NCBI GenBank assembly: GCA_030426005.1
Contig: JAUHZM010000016.1
Coordinates: 1-20,636 of the forward strand
From: Gammaproteobacteria bacterium
GTDB taxonomy: Bacteria > Pseudomonadota > Gammaproteobacteria > Arenicellales > Arenicellaceae
Direction of reading: 5' to 3'
DNA length: 20,636 bases
In this document: one piece after another, positions 7,432 through 15,602 of the stretch
How the letters are laid out: each line of letters begins with the position of its first letter
How positions within the stretch are numbered: the first letter of the stretch is position 1
Notes under the pieces: generated by a model
Told to the model about the DNA's origin: nothing
Database searches by the model: none
What the model saw: only the letters and a program-made list of their open reading frames with translations
Translations under genes and position numbers: made by a program

Positions 7432-10400
7432 ATGGAGAGAAAACCAATGTCGCGCCTGCGCAAAGCATGGCGTGCGACCCTGCATGTCACCATGCTGTGG
7501 CTAGTCTGTGGCGTCACGCCAGCGCAAGCCGATGACACACCAATACCAAGCACGGTAACTATTCCCGGTACCTTACAGGAGTCACAAGGCTGCCCCGGCA
7601 ATTGGCAGCCGGAATGTGCGGCGACCTACCTGCAATTCGACGCATCCTCCGACGTATGGAGCGCCAGTTTTGCCTTGCCTGCAGGCAATTATGAATACAA
7701 AGCAGCGTTGAACAACAGTTGGGACGAAAATTACGGCGCGAATGCTGAGCGTAATGGACCCAATATCGGCCTGACATTGGATAGCAATCGCGACGTACGC
7801 TTCTTTTACGACCATAAAACGCATTGGGTGGCCGACAATGTAAGTAAACGCATCGCGATCGCTGCTGGAAACTTTCAAGCCCACCTTGGTTGCTCAGGTG
7901 ATTGGCAACCAGACTGTCTAAACAGCTGGCTACAAGACCCTGATGGCGACGGTATTTACAGCTTGAGCACCGACGCTATTCCAGCCGGAGACTACGAAGT
8001 TAAAGTCACCATCAACCAAAGCTGGGATGAAAACTATGGTGTCGATGGAATCCCGGGCGGTGCGAATATCGGCTTTACCGTACCGGCTGATGGCACCGGC
8101 ATGTTGTTTCAATTCAATTCCGCCAATAACACGTTACAAGTTGGTGTCGGCGGGGCACCGAGTGGCGATTTGCGTCAAGCCAAAGCGTTTTGGCTAGATG
8201 CCGACACACTGGCCTGGAATGCAGCCATCGATGGCACCGATCAGCTTAGCCTACACGCCAGTACGACTGCAGAACTCGGCCTGGACTTGAATGGCGTCAC
8301 AGGTGGTACCGATTATCCACTCGTGTTACTTGGCGAATTACCGGAACATCTGAAAACTCAGTTCCGTCATCTATCAGGCTACACCGCGATCTCATTGCCA
8401 AACCTAGATGCACACGCCAAACGCCAGCTACTCAAAGCACAATTAGCGATTTCTATCCGCGACCAAGAGGGCAAGCTAAAAGATGCCACGGCGATTCAGA
8501 CACCGGGCGCGATTGATGACTTGTTTGTCTACGATGGCGCACTGGGACCGGTCTATCAGGACGACACACTGACGACACATGTGTGGGCACCAACGGCACA
8601 ACAGGTCGATTTGTTATTGTACGAAGACAGCGCGCAAACCGAGCCCAGCGCAGTCTTCCCGATGCAAGAAGACCCAGCAACCGGTGTGTGGTCGGCTGAC
8701 AATCTCGCTGACTGGGACCGTAGGTACTATCGCTACCGCGTCACGGTGTACACCAAGGTCACGCGTCAAATCGAAATCAACGACGTGACCGACCCGTATT
8801 CGGTTAGCTTGTCGATGAACAGCCGTCTAAGTCAGTTTGTCGATTTGTCTGATCGTGACCTCAAACCGCGTGGCTGGGACCACCTGCGCAAACCGCGCTT
8901 GCGCGCACCTGAGGATATCTCGATCTATGAACTGCATGTGCGCGACTTCAGCATCCTCGACACCACCGTCCCGGAACACGAACGCGGCACCTTCAATGCC
9001 TTCACACGCAATCACAGTCGTGGCATGCGTCACTTACAACGTCTGTCTGCAGCCGGTTTAAGTCATATCCACTTATTGCCTGCGTTTGATATTGCATCGG
9101 TTAACGAAGACCGCAGTCAACAAGTCAGTATTGACACGGACTTGAGCATTCTGGCCCCGGATTCTGCAGAGCAACAGGCCGCTGTGGCCGCCGTTCAAAA
9201 CCAAGATGGCTTTAACTGGGGTTACGATCCGTTGCATTTTAATGTGCCCGAGGGCAGTTACAGTACCGATCCCGATGGCGATCAGCGGATTACCGAATTT
9301 CGCGGCATGGTTAAAAACTTGAATCGGAACGGTCTGCGCGTGGTAATGGACGTGGTCTACAATCACACCTCATCATTCGGCCAGTACGACCAGTCGGTAC
9401 TCGATAGGATCGTGCCACAGTACTACCATCGCTATAACACCAGTGGCGGGCTGGAAACCAGCACGTGCTGCGCAAATACCGCAAGCGAAAATCGTATGAT
9501 GGAAAAACTCATGGTCGATTCGCTCGTACTGTGGGCCAAGGCGTACAAGGTAGATGGCTTTCGCTTTGACATCATGGGGCATCACAGCAAGGAAAACATT
9601 TTGCGCGTGCGAGAAGCACTGGATGCACTGACATTGCGACACGATGGCGTCGACGGCAAAAATATCTATTTGTATGGTGAAGGCTGGAATTTTGGCGAAG
9701 TGGCCAACGATGCGCGTTTTGACCAGGCGACACAGCTCAATATGGCTGGCACCGGTGTGGGCTCTTTTGATGATCGTGGACGCGATGCAATTCGCGGCGG
9801 CAACCCATTTGGCGGCTATCGCGATCAAGGTTTCGGTACCGGTCTACATACTAACCCCAACGGCTATGGTGACGACCGCCTGAGTGAACTGTTGGTGCTC
9901 AGTGACCGTACACGCAGCAGCTTGGCAGCTGGCCTCAAAGAGTACGCCTTTGAAACACATACTGGCGAGGTACGTAGGGCAGTCGATATCGATTACTTCG
10001 GTTTGCCAACGGGCTATACCGATGATCCGCAGGAACAAATCGCCTACATTGCCGCTCACGATAACGAAACCCTACTGGACGGTATTCAAGCCAAGGCCCC
10101 GGATTCTATGTCGATTGCCGATCGTGCGCGCATGCAGAATTTCGGCAACGCGCTCATTATGCTCGGCCAAGGCATTCCGTTTATCCATGCAGGCCAAGAC
10201 TTCCTACGCTCCAAATCCATGGATCGTGACAGCTACAACTCAGGCGACTGGTTCAACGCCATCGACTGGACTTTTCGCGAGTCAGGCTGGGGTAAGGGCT
10301 TACCGATTGCCGAGAAAAATGAAGAAAAGTGGCCAATCATTGCGCCATTACTGGCCAATCCGGACCTGAAGCCAGACCGATGGTTGCAATTCAAATCCAG

Positions 10401-10776
10401 CCTGTATTTTCGTGAACTCTTACGGATTCGATACAGCTCACCGCTATTTCGTCTGCGTGACCAACAAAGTGTGATCGATCAAGTTCACTTTCTGAATACT
10501 GGGCCTGCACAAACACCCGGCTTAATTGTGATGCAACTTGAAGGCAACGGTCGCCATGCAAAGGATTTGGTGGTGCTCTTTAACGGCAGCAACCAAACCA
10601 TCAGCTTCGAACACGCCGAACTAAATGCAGGGCATTACTCCTTACATCCGGTGCAGCGTTGGTCGATTGATCGCAGCACACGGCAAGCTTATTACTCAAA
10701 CCAGCAATTTCATATTCCCGCAATGACTACGTCTGTGTTTATCGCGCACCGCGGTCATCATTCTAAAAAGCGATAA
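7432..10776 (+). CDS. pulA: Secreted pullulanase-type alpha-1,6-glucosidase (GH13), tandem X25-like modules
   Basis: 1114 residues; hydrolyses alpha-1,6 branches in pullulan, starch limit dextrins or glycogen, presumably outside the cytoplasm. A Sec signal (cleavage near AQA-D, residue ~33) has no lipobox, unlike the Klebsiella lipoprotein enzyme. Residues ~40-135 and ~143-240 are two copies of an X25-like starch-binding module (both have G-x-W-x-P-x-C and SWDENYG). A pullulanase N2-like linker and CBM48 (~365-460) precede the GH13 barrel, where FNWGYDP (594-600) is the pullulanase signature, DVVYNHT is region I (640-646), FRFD holds the nucleophile D713, YGEGW the acid/base E750 and HDNE the third acid D877. 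The start at 7432 has GAGG eight bases upstream; a second ATG five codons on would also work. No neighbouring maltose genes; it is a single-gene unit with its own terminator. Confidence 0.93.
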   Translation: MERKPMSRLRKAWRATLHVTMLWLVCGVTPAQADDTPIPSTVTIPGTLQESQGCPGNWQPECAATYLQFDASSDVWSASFALPAGNYEYKAALNNSWDENYGANAERNGPNIGLTLDSNRDVRFFYDHKTHWVADNVSKRIAIAAGNFQAHLGCSGDWQPDCLNSWLQDPDGDGIYSLSTDAIPAGDYEVKVTINQSWDENYGVDGIPGGANIGFTVPADGTGMLFQFNSANNTLQVGVGGAPSGDLRQAKAFWLDADTLAWNAAIDGTDQLSLHASTTAELGLDLNGVTGGTDYPLVLLGELPEHLKTQFRHLSGYTAISLPNLDAHAKRQLLKAQLAISIRDQEGKLKDATAIQTPGAIDDLFVYDGALGPVYQDDTLTTHVWAPTAQQVDLLLYEDSAQTEPSAVFPMQEDPATGVWSADNLADWDRRYYRYRVTVYTKVTRQIEINDVTDPYSVSLSMNSRLSQFVDLSDRDLKPRGWDHLRKPRLRAPEDISIYELHVRDFSILDTTVPEHERGTFNAFTRNHSRGMRHLQRLSAAGLSHIHLLPAFDIASVNEDRSQQVSIDTDLSILAPDSAEQQAAVAAVQNQDGFNWGYDPLHFNVPEGSYSTDPDGDQRITEFRGMVKNLNRNGLRVVMDVVYNHTSSFGQYDQSVLDRIVPQYYHRYNTSGGLETSTCCANTASENRMMEKLMVDSLVLWAKAYKVDGFRFDIMGHHSKENILRVREALDALTLRHDGVDGKNIYLYGEGWNFGEVANDARFDQATQLNMAGTGVGSFDDRGRDAIRGGNPFGGYRDQGFGTGLHTNPNGYGDDRLSELLVLSDRTRSSLAAGLKEYAFETHTGEVRRAVDIDYFGLPTGYTDDPQEQIAYIAAHDNETLLDGIQAKAPDSMSIADRARMQNFGNALIMLGQGIPFIHAGQDFLRSKSMDRDSYNSGDWFNAIDWTFRESGWGKGLPIAEKNEEKWPIIAPLLANPDLKPDRWLQFKSSLYFRELLRIRYSSPLFRLRDQQSVIDQVHFLNTGPAQTPGLIVMQLEGNGRHAKDLVVLFNGSNQTISFEHAELNAGHYSLHPVQRWSIDRSTRQAYYSNQQFHIPAMTTSVFIAHRGHHSKKR

Positions 10777-10803
10777 CTGCAACACGCAGATTCCCCTCAG
10801 TTT

Positions 10804-10836
10804 AAGGCGGTGTGTAACAACACCGCCTTTTTTTTT
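10804..10836 (+). terminator. Rho-independent terminator after the pullulanase gene
   Basis: A 10-bp stem AAGGCGGTGT (10804-10813) pairs with its complement (10820-10829) across a six-base loop and is followed by nine Ts. It also argues against an ATG at 10810, inside the stem, as the sigma-factor start. Confidence 0.92.
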
Positions 10837-10854
10837 GTGATTTTTGGTAGCCTT

Positions 10855-10884
10855 TGTAAACCATTTTCACACCAGCCTCGTCTT
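10855..10884 (+). promoter_or_regulatory. Candidate ECF-type autoregulatory promoter
   Basis: TGTAAACC (10855-10862) and CGTCTT (10879-10884) are separated by 16 bases, the arrangement of ECF sigma promoters (AAC-type -35, CGT-type -10). It lies just upstream of an ECF sigma gene, as expected for autoactivation. Inferred from motif spacing only. Confidence 0.45.
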
Positions 10885-10911
10885 ACTTCTAAACAATCAG
10901 AGATTCACACT

Positions 10912-11442
10912 GTGCAAGCAAACGAGAACCAATTGGTTCTTCGTAGTAAGAACGGAGACCAAACAGCCTTTGAGAAGCTATACCGCGAGCACGTGGGGCG
11001 CATATACGCCTTGTGTTTGCGGATGTGTGGACAAAGAGAACTGGCCGAAGATCTGACTCAGGAAGCCTTTGTCAGAGCTTGGCAGAAACTGGGCAGTTTC
11101 CGTGGTGACAGTGCCTTTGGCAGTTGGCTGTACCGACTGACCAGCAACGTCGTTATCGGACATCTGCGTAAACATGCCAAATGGCAGGAAGAACAATTTG
11201 TTGATCACACACACGAAAAATTGCTCGGCACACACACTGAAGAAACACATCAGAGTGACATCAACAAAGCCCTACTGGGTTTGTCACAGCAGGCCAGAGT
11301 GGTGCTGATTATGTACGAATATCTGGGGTATCAACACAACGAGATCTCCGAGATCACCGGTATGGCCATCGGTACGTCGAAGACACACTTACACCGAGCC
11401 AAAGCCTACCTGGCGCAACGCGCCCAAGCACAAGCGAGTTAA
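10912..11442 (+). CDS. ECF-family RNA polymerase sigma factor
   Basis: I take the GTG at 10912 as start (176 residues); the longer frame with ATG at 10810 begins inside the pullulanase terminator. A weak AGAG is the only Shine-Dalgarno. Sigma region 2 covers about residues 10-85: the AEDLTQEAFVRAWQKL and SFRGDSAFGSWLYRLT segments bind core enzyme and the -10 element. Region 4 covers the C-terminal ~50 residues (LSQQARVVLIMYEYLGYQ and a helix-turn-helix ending GTSKTHLHRAKAYL). Region 3 is absent, as in all ECF sigmas. The next gene, four bases on, has anti-sigma features, so activity is probably gated at the membrane. A 16-bp palindrome covers codons 5-10. Family is secure; the inducing signal is unknown. 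Confidence 0.9.
   Translation: MQANENQLVLRSKNGDQTAFEKLYREHVGRIYALCLRMCGQRELAEDLTQEAFVRAWQKLGSFRGDSAFGSWLYRLTSNVVIGHLRKHAKWQEEQFVDHTHEKLLGTHTEETHQSDINKALLGLSQQARVVLIMYEYLGYQHNEISEITGMAIGTSKTHLHRAKAYLAQRAQAQAS
10925..10940. repeat. Perfect 16-bp palindrome at the sigma-gene start
   Basis: AGAACCAATTGGTTCT is an uninterrupted palindrome just after the proposed GTG start. It could be an operator or an RNA hairpin near the translation start. Confidence 0.55.
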
Positions 11443-11446
11443 TACG

Positions 11447-12052
11447 ATGAATGACAAACAAAACAATTTGCATAGCAAACAAGCGCTCGAATCGCTTGAC
11501 TGGGACATCCAGCCCGAACGCGATTTGTGGCCTGACATTCACTCTCGAATCCGCTTCGCCGGTAAACCCGATTTGTCTCTGGGCGATGAGCTCCCCGTCG
11601 CCGAAGCGCCTACTGATCGACGATCCAGCAACGTCATACCGTGGGCACCGATGGGGATTGCTGCCTGCCTGATGCTCGCCTTCGGTGCGTTCGTCATGTC
11701 GACGCTGTCCTACCAGCGCTCGCAGGCCACCTATGAACTGCAAGCCAGCTTTATTGATTATCAGAAGAGTCAGATCAGCTTGATCGAGCAGCAACATGCC
11801 CATGTTCGCGCACAATTTGTTGACATGTTAGCCGGTGTGCATGGCCCGGTGGACCCAGTACTGGCGGCCGAAGTGCGGTCCGTTCTGCTTACGATCGACA
11901 AAGCTTCACTGGAGCTCAAACAAGCCATTCTGGCCGAACCACTCAACAAGAACTACGCCACCATGCTGGCACGAACCTATCAAGAGGAGTTGAAACTCCT
12001 GAACCGATTCAAAACACGCGATGGCATTACATCGAATGAGGTATCACTATGA
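11447..12052 (+). CDS. Putative membrane-bound anti-sigma factor
   Basis: 201 residues with one transmembrane segment (~66-88) and a cytoplasmic N-terminus reading QPERDLWPDIHSRI, the (R/E)-x-LW-x-x-I motif often seen in ECF anti-sigma factors. The periplasmic part (~90-200) is helical and probably coiled (EQQHAHVRAQF, ELKQAIL). It follows the sigma gene with only four bases between stop and start, and its last base pairs overlap the ATG of the DUF4097 gene (ATGA). There is no zinc-binding HxxxCxxC (ZAS) motif. The role of restraining the sigma factor is inferred from position and topology. Confidence 0.75.
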   Translation: MNDKQNNLHSKQALESLDWDIQPERDLWPDIHSRIRFAGKPDLSLGDELPVAEAPTDRRSSNVIPWAPMGIAACLMLAFGAFVMSTLSYQRSQATYELQASFIDYQKSQISLIEQQHAHVRAQFVDMLAGVHGPVDPVLAAEVRSVLLTIDKASLELKQAILAEPLNKNYATMLARTYQEELKLLNRFKTRDGITSNEVSL

Positions 12053-12927
12053 AAACACTATTAACCCTGATTCTCCTGTCAGCGACCTTCGTCGCGCAGG
12101 CCGAACGCATCGATAAAACACTGGATGTCGATCCCGATGGCTTGATTCGAGCCGAGATCATTGACGGCAAAGTACTGGTTGAAGGCTGGAATAAGTCGCA
12201 AATCCGCGTCACCGGCGATGTCGACAACGCGCGCGACTTTGTGTTCAAAAGCGATGGCGACGAGACGATGATCGAAACCGAATCCAAAGGTGGTTTCTGG
12301 GGGAACAATAAGGGCGGTCACGCGAAACTCACCATTTATGTGCCCCACCAGAGTGCGCTACTACTTGAAGGCGTCTCTACGTCATTCGCCATTATTAAGG
12401 TCGATGGCCCAGTCAATGTCAGCACCATGAGCGGCGATATCAGCCTCGAAGGCGGTAAGGGTAAAATTAAACTAGAATCGGTCAGTGGCGACGTCGACGT
12501 CATTCATGCAAAAGGCGATGTCAGCGTGTCCTCAGTTAGTGGAGACATTAAAGCACGCGTGGTGGCTACTGACTTTGAAGCACAGACTGTTAGCGGCGAT
12601 ATCGAAGCAGAAATAGGCGAATCCGAACATATCGAACTCAGCTCTGTGTCGGGCGACATCGAACTGGCTCTGGCACTTAAAGACGGTGGCGAGTTAGACG
12701 CTGATACGGTTAGCGGCGACATCGACATTATGTTCACTAACAAGAAAGACCTGGATGCCAGCTTTGAGATCGAAACGGGTCCCGGTGGACAGGTCAAGAA
12801 CCGTATCACCGACGATAAAACCACCAGCTTTATGTCACTTTCAGGCTCATTGCAATTCAAGCTCGGTCGCGGCAAGAGCGAGGTCGACCTGGAAACAATG
12901 AGCGGCACAATCACCATCGACCGCTAA
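12049..12927 (+). CDS. Secreted DUF4097-family beta-repeat protein
   Basis: 292 residues with a Sec signal (cleavage AQA-E, ~18). The body is a run of short beta-strand repeats with [ST]-[VM]-S-G-D at six places (~127, 145, 163, 181, 201, 221) plus degenerate SLSGS and TMSGT near 264 and 284, as in the DUF4097 (adhesin-like beta-helix) family. Strands alternate with turns, consistent with a right-handed beta-solenoid. It is the third gene of the sigma/anti-sigma unit, overlapping its neighbour by four bases, with GAGG seven bases before the ATG. DUF4097 genes commonly sit behind ECF sigma pairs; the function (envelope adhesin or signal input) is not established. Confidence 0.88.
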   Translation: MKTLLTLILLSATFVAQAERIDKTLDVDPDGLIRAEIIDGKVLVEGWNKSQIRVTGDVDNARDFVFKSDGDETMIETESKGGFWGNNKGGHAKLTIYVPHQSALLLEGVSTSFAIIKVDGPVNVSTMSGDISLEGGKGKIKLESVSGDVDVIHAKGDVSVSSVSGDIKARVVATDFEAQTVSGDIEAEIGESEHIELSSVSGDIELALALKDGGELDADTVSGDIDIMFTNKKDLDASFEIETGPGGQVKNRITDDKTTSFMSLSGSLQFKLGRGKSEVDLETMSGTITIDR

Positions 12928-12934
12928 AGTACAC

Positions 12935-12969
12935 CCAGGCACTGTGCGCGGTACCCGTTCAGTGCCTGG
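12935..12969 (+). terminator. Stem-loop after the sigma operon
   Basis: CCAGGCACTG (12935-12944) and CAGTGCCTGG (12960-12969) form a perfect 10-bp stem with a 15-base loop, 8 bases after the DUF4097 stop. No clear T run follows, so it may be a Rho-independent terminator of weak type or an mRNA-stabilising hairpin. Confidence 0.55.
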
Positions 12970-13000
12970 TTCCCGCCTAAAATGTCACTTCGTTAACATA

Positions 13001-13046
13001 AATAAGACTGATTCTCATTTACAGTGATAAAAATTACTGCTAATCT
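13001..13046 (+). promoter_or_regulatory. Fur-box-like site over a sigma-70 promoter upstream of bfd
   Basis: AATAAGACTGATTCTCATTT (13001-13020) resembles a Fur box, carrying the TGATTCTCATT core typical of gammaproteobacterial sites. It overlaps TTTACA (13018-13023), which is 17 bases from TAATCT (13041-13046), a good -35/-10 pair. Iron-replete Fur would then control bfd. Inferred from consensus; the target context supports it. Confidence 0.6.
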
Positions 13047-13091
13047 AAGCAGGTAATTAGCAAAGTAGCTGTCATTTCGAGCTTGTATCTT

Positions 13092-13310
13092 ATGTTCGTT
13101 TGTTTATGTAAATCGGTCACCGACCACCAAATCCGAGAAGCCGTCGATCAAGGCGTCACCTCCTTTGATGATATGCAGTCACACTTGGAAGTAAGCACAG
13201 TGTGCGGTGCCTGTAGTTGCGAAGTAAAGCAGGTCATGGAAAAGAAACTCAAGACCGAATTACACACGCGCGCCAAAGAGGTTTTTCTCGGCACACCAGC
13301 ATTCAGCTAA
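13092..13310 (+). CDS. bfd: Bacterioferritin-associated ferredoxin
   Basis: 72 residues starting MFVCLCKSVTDHQIREAV at 13092; a TTG three codons upstream is unnecessary. The [2Fe-2S] ligands are the CxC (FVCLC) near the N-terminus and CxxC (CGACSC) in the middle, in the BFD-type fold. Bfd delivers electrons to bacterioferritin to release stored iron. The Fur-like promoter upstream and the bfr gene 132 bases downstream fit this job. The C-terminal ~20 residues are charged. Secure by motif and context. Confidence 0.93.
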   Translation: MFVCLCKSVTDHQIREAVDQGVTSFDDMQSHLEVSTVCGACSCEVKQVMEKKLKTELHTRAKEVFLGTPAFS

Positions 13311-13320
13311 TTTAAGCTAG

Positions 13321-13333
13321 CGACCTGCGGTCG
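13321..13333. other. Small stem-loop between bfd and bfr
   Basis: CGACC-TGC-GGTCG can form a five-bp stem; no T run. The rest of the 13311-13442 gap shows no gene and an unresolved promoter. Confidence 0.3.
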
Positions 13334-13442
13334 TCTCTCCGCTCCGGCCGCAACAAAATTACCATTCCCTCACAACACGGCTGGCACGGTTTTGTGCTAA
13401 GCTTTGCGTCAGCATTTTCATTCAATACAGGACCTTTTTGTC

Positions 13443-13907
13443 ATGCAAGGCGACGCAAAAGTAATCGAATATTTAAACCTAGCCCTTAAAAATGAGTTGA
13501 CCGCAATCAACCAGTATTTTTTACATGCGCGGATGTATAAAAACTGGGGCCTGGAAAAATTAAACGAGAAAGAGTACGAAGAATCCATCGACGAAATGAA
13601 GCACGCCGATATGCTGATTGAGCGTATTTTAATGATCGACGGCCTGCCCAACCTGCAGGATATCGGCAAACTGTATATCGGCCAGAACGTACTCGAAATG
13701 TTGCAATGTGATTTGCGCTTAGAAACAGAAGCGATTCCGCTACTCAAAGAGGCAATTGCGCATTGTGAGTCGGTATCTGACTACGTATCTCGCGAAATTT
13801 TCTCATCCATTCTCGAGAGCGAAGAAGAGCATTACGACTGGCTGGAAACACAGATCGATCTGTTCAATAAAATTGGCGAGCAAAACTACCTGCAATCCAT
13901 GATGTAA
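13443..13907 (+). CDS. bfr: Bacterioferritin (heme-binding iron storage)
   Basis: 154 residues; start at MQGDAKVIEYLNLALKNEL, preceded by AGGA, since the upstream in-frame ATG adds 13 residues foreign to the family. It matches enterobacterial Bfr closely along its length. All six ferroxidase ligands are present at canonical positions (E18, E51, H54, E94, E127, H130) as is the heme ligand M52 between subunits. Bfr forms 24-subunit shells that oxidise and store iron; Bfd upstream is its reductant. No truncation. Confidence 0.96.
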   Translation: MQGDAKVIEYLNLALKNELTAINQYFLHARMYKNWGLEKLNEKEYEESIDEMKHADMLIERILMIDGLPNLQDIGKLYIGQNVLEMLQCDLRLETEAIPLLKEAIAHCESVSDYVSREIFSSILESEEEHYDWLETQIDLFNKIGEQNYLQSMM

Positions 13908-13912
13908 TCTCC

Positions 13913-13937
13913 GGCTCACTCGCACACTGAGTGAGCC
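13913..13937 (+). terminator. Hairpin after bfr
   Basis: GGCTCACTC (13913-13921) pairs with GAGTGAGCC (13929-13937) over a seven-base loop, five bases after the bfr stop. No T run follows; a second GGCGGC/GCCGCC pair at 13948-13980 lies beyond. Confidence 0.5.
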
Positions 13938-14009
13938 TCCAAATGACGGCGGCACAACCCATTTTATTGACGATGCCGCCCATCTGACCGAGTACTCGGC
14001 ACACGATTT

Positions 14010-14987
14010 ATGGCACAACAAGCTCATTCTAGCAAACCAGAGGGCAGCACCTTAGGCCTGGGTTTGGCTTTCGCCCTGTTTGGGTTTGCAGTTTATTCAA
14101 CACATGACGCAGTCGTTAAACACCTGAAGGACTACCATGTCTTTCAGATTGTGTTTTTTGCCATGCTGTTCAGTTACGTGCCATTTTCAATCGCACGCAT
14201 CATCGGTGCCAAGCCTTTGTCACTGTCACCAGCCAATCCGGTACTGTTGACCACCCGTGCACTACTGCATGTCGGTGCCTTGTGTTTGTCGTTTGTGGCT
14301 TTTTCCCTGCTACCCATGGTCGAAGCCTATGTCTTGTTATTCTGTACACCCTTAATCATTTCCGTGCTCGCGATATTTTTCCTTGGTGAAAAAATCGCCT
14401 TGTACCGCTGGGGCGCGATTCTACTTGGTCTGATTGGTGTGATAGTAGTGCTTCGACCTTCAGTCGACACGATTCAATTGGGACACATGGCGGCACTGGC
14501 CGCCGCCTTTTGTAGTGCGTGCACGTCTGTAATCTCGCGCAAAATCGGCGCCACTGAAAACATGGCCACAATGATCATGTTTCCATTACTGGCGACCATT
14601 ATTGTGTCTGGTATAGCGCTCGGATTCGTTTATAAGCCGATGCCGGTCACCGATTTAGGCCTAATGTTTCTGGTTGGCGCATTGGGATTGCTAGGCCAAT
14701 ACTCCGTGCTTACGGGCTATCGGAATGCACCTGCTGCATTCGTTGCGCCAATGCAATATAGCCAGATCGTTTGGGCGATAGTGCTCGGCTATGTTTTCTT
14801 TGATGAGACGATTGATCGCTGGGTAATTATCGGTTCCGTTATCACCGTGCTCTCCGGCGTCGCCATCATTCTGCGCGAGCGCCACGTATCAAAAGTACAG
14901 GCAAACCTAAAAACACGGAACGCCCGCATGGTCGGTGCTCCAATGATGAAGAACAGCGAGCAGAGCGAAGACGAAGACTGGCTCTAA
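14010..14987 (+). CDS. EamA/DMT-family transporter
   Basis: 325 residues with ten hydrophobic helices in two similar halves (EamA duplication), e.g. VEAYVLLFCTPLIISVLAIF closing the first half, then FLGEKIALYRWGAILLGLIG, and APAAFVAPMQYSQIVWAIVL in the second. The C-terminus is a charged cytoplasmic tail (~40 residues). Drug/metabolite transporters of this family export or import small metabolites; the substrate here is unknown. The Shine-Dalgarno is weak. It is a single gene, ending five bases from the convergent minus-strand gene. Family secure, substrate not. Confidence 0.9.
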   Translation: MAQQAHSSKPEGSTLGLGLAFALFGFAVYSTHDAVVKHLKDYHVFQIVFFAMLFSYVPFSIARIIGAKPLSLSPANPVLLTTRALLHVGALCLSFVAFSLLPMVEAYVLLFCTPLIISVLAIFFLGEKIALYRWGAILLGLIGVIVVLRPSVDTIQLGHMAALAAAFCSACTSVISRKIGATENMATMIMFPLLATIIVSGIALGFVYKPMPVTDLGLMFLVGALGLLGQYSVLTGYRNAPAAFVAPMQYSQIVWAIVLGYVFFDETIDRWVIIGSVITVLSGVAIILRERHVSKVQANLKTRNARMVGAPMMKNSEQSEDEDWL

Positions 14988-14992
14988 TTGCG

Positions 14993-15409
14993 TTAGTTAA
15001 ATTCCTCTTTGTCGGCCCATTTCCATTTCATTCGGAGCCGTGGACCACTGGTATTGCGCACTTTGAATTCAACGTTTTTGCGACGTAGTTTGATTTGCAC
15101 ATCAATCGGGCCATCACCTTCCAGAGAGTTGGCTATCCCCAACCAAACGTTTTCTTCGGCATCATAACGGAGCGCCTCAAACATCTTGTGGCCAACCTGA
15201 CCGGGGGCCCAATCAGAACGGATCACGCTGGCTTCTAGACCTGCTTCAGCCTCAACAACCTGAATAAAGACCGAGTCGCCGTCCAAGCGCCAATAACCCA
15301 GCAAATCCTGCGCATTTGCTTGTGCTTTCGCGGCCATTAGCAACAAAAGAATAAATAAACTCAGCACGGCTGCTCGTTGAGCAGCCGGTAGTATCCCGTT
15401 CCCGAACAT
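14993..15409 (-). CDS. Small secreted protein, unknown function
   Basis: 138 residues from the ATG ending at 15409, chosen because GAGG lies eight bases upstream and the next residues form a signal peptide (cleavage near AQANA-Q, ~34); a longer reading frame begins 40 codons upstream without a Shine-Dalgarno. The mature part is about 100 residues, starting DLLGYWRLDGDSVFIQVVEA, faintly like DUF2147 (G-x-W plus strand-rich body), without conserved Cys. Convergent with the EamA gene. I do not assign a function. Confidence 0.75.
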   Translation of the reverse strand: MFGNGILPAAQRAAVLSLFILLLLMAAKAQANAQDLLGYWRLDGDSVFIQVVEAEAGLEASVIRSDWAPGQVGHKMFEALRYDAEENVWLGIANSLEGDGPIDVQIKLRRKNVEFKVRNTSGPRLRMKWKWADKEEFN

Positions 15410-15602
15410 AAAACCAACCTCGTATTCGCTCAGTTTTGAAAGAGCGACGATGAAAACAATACAGCGAACCCAGCACACCTTTGTGTTTGACCCATAAACA
15501 GCGGTGTTTTTCTTCTTTGGGTAGCGCACACTCTGCTATCAAGCAGTGCCTCTGTCAAGTCCGGTTCGAGGTCAGGCGCTGCTCACTGTCAACGTCAATC
15601 AA

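Noticed and set aside
7486..7530. Lipobox in the pullulanase signal peptide
   Set aside because: The Cys in WLVCG has Val before it, not Gly/Ala/Ser, and a normal signal peptidase I site (AQA) follows.
9373..9828. 151-codon minus-strand ORF inside the pullulanase gene
   Set aside because: It is antisense to the GH13 catalytic core, has no recognisable domain and follows the pullulanase codon pattern.
10810..10911. Longer N-terminus for the sigma factor, starting at the ATG at 10810
   Set aside because: That ATG is inside the stem of the pullulanase terminator and the added residues look unlike any sigma factor; the GTG at 10912 fits the family length.
13083..13091. TTG start for bfd
   Set aside because: The ATG three codons downstream gives the usual N-terminus ending right before the CxC motif.
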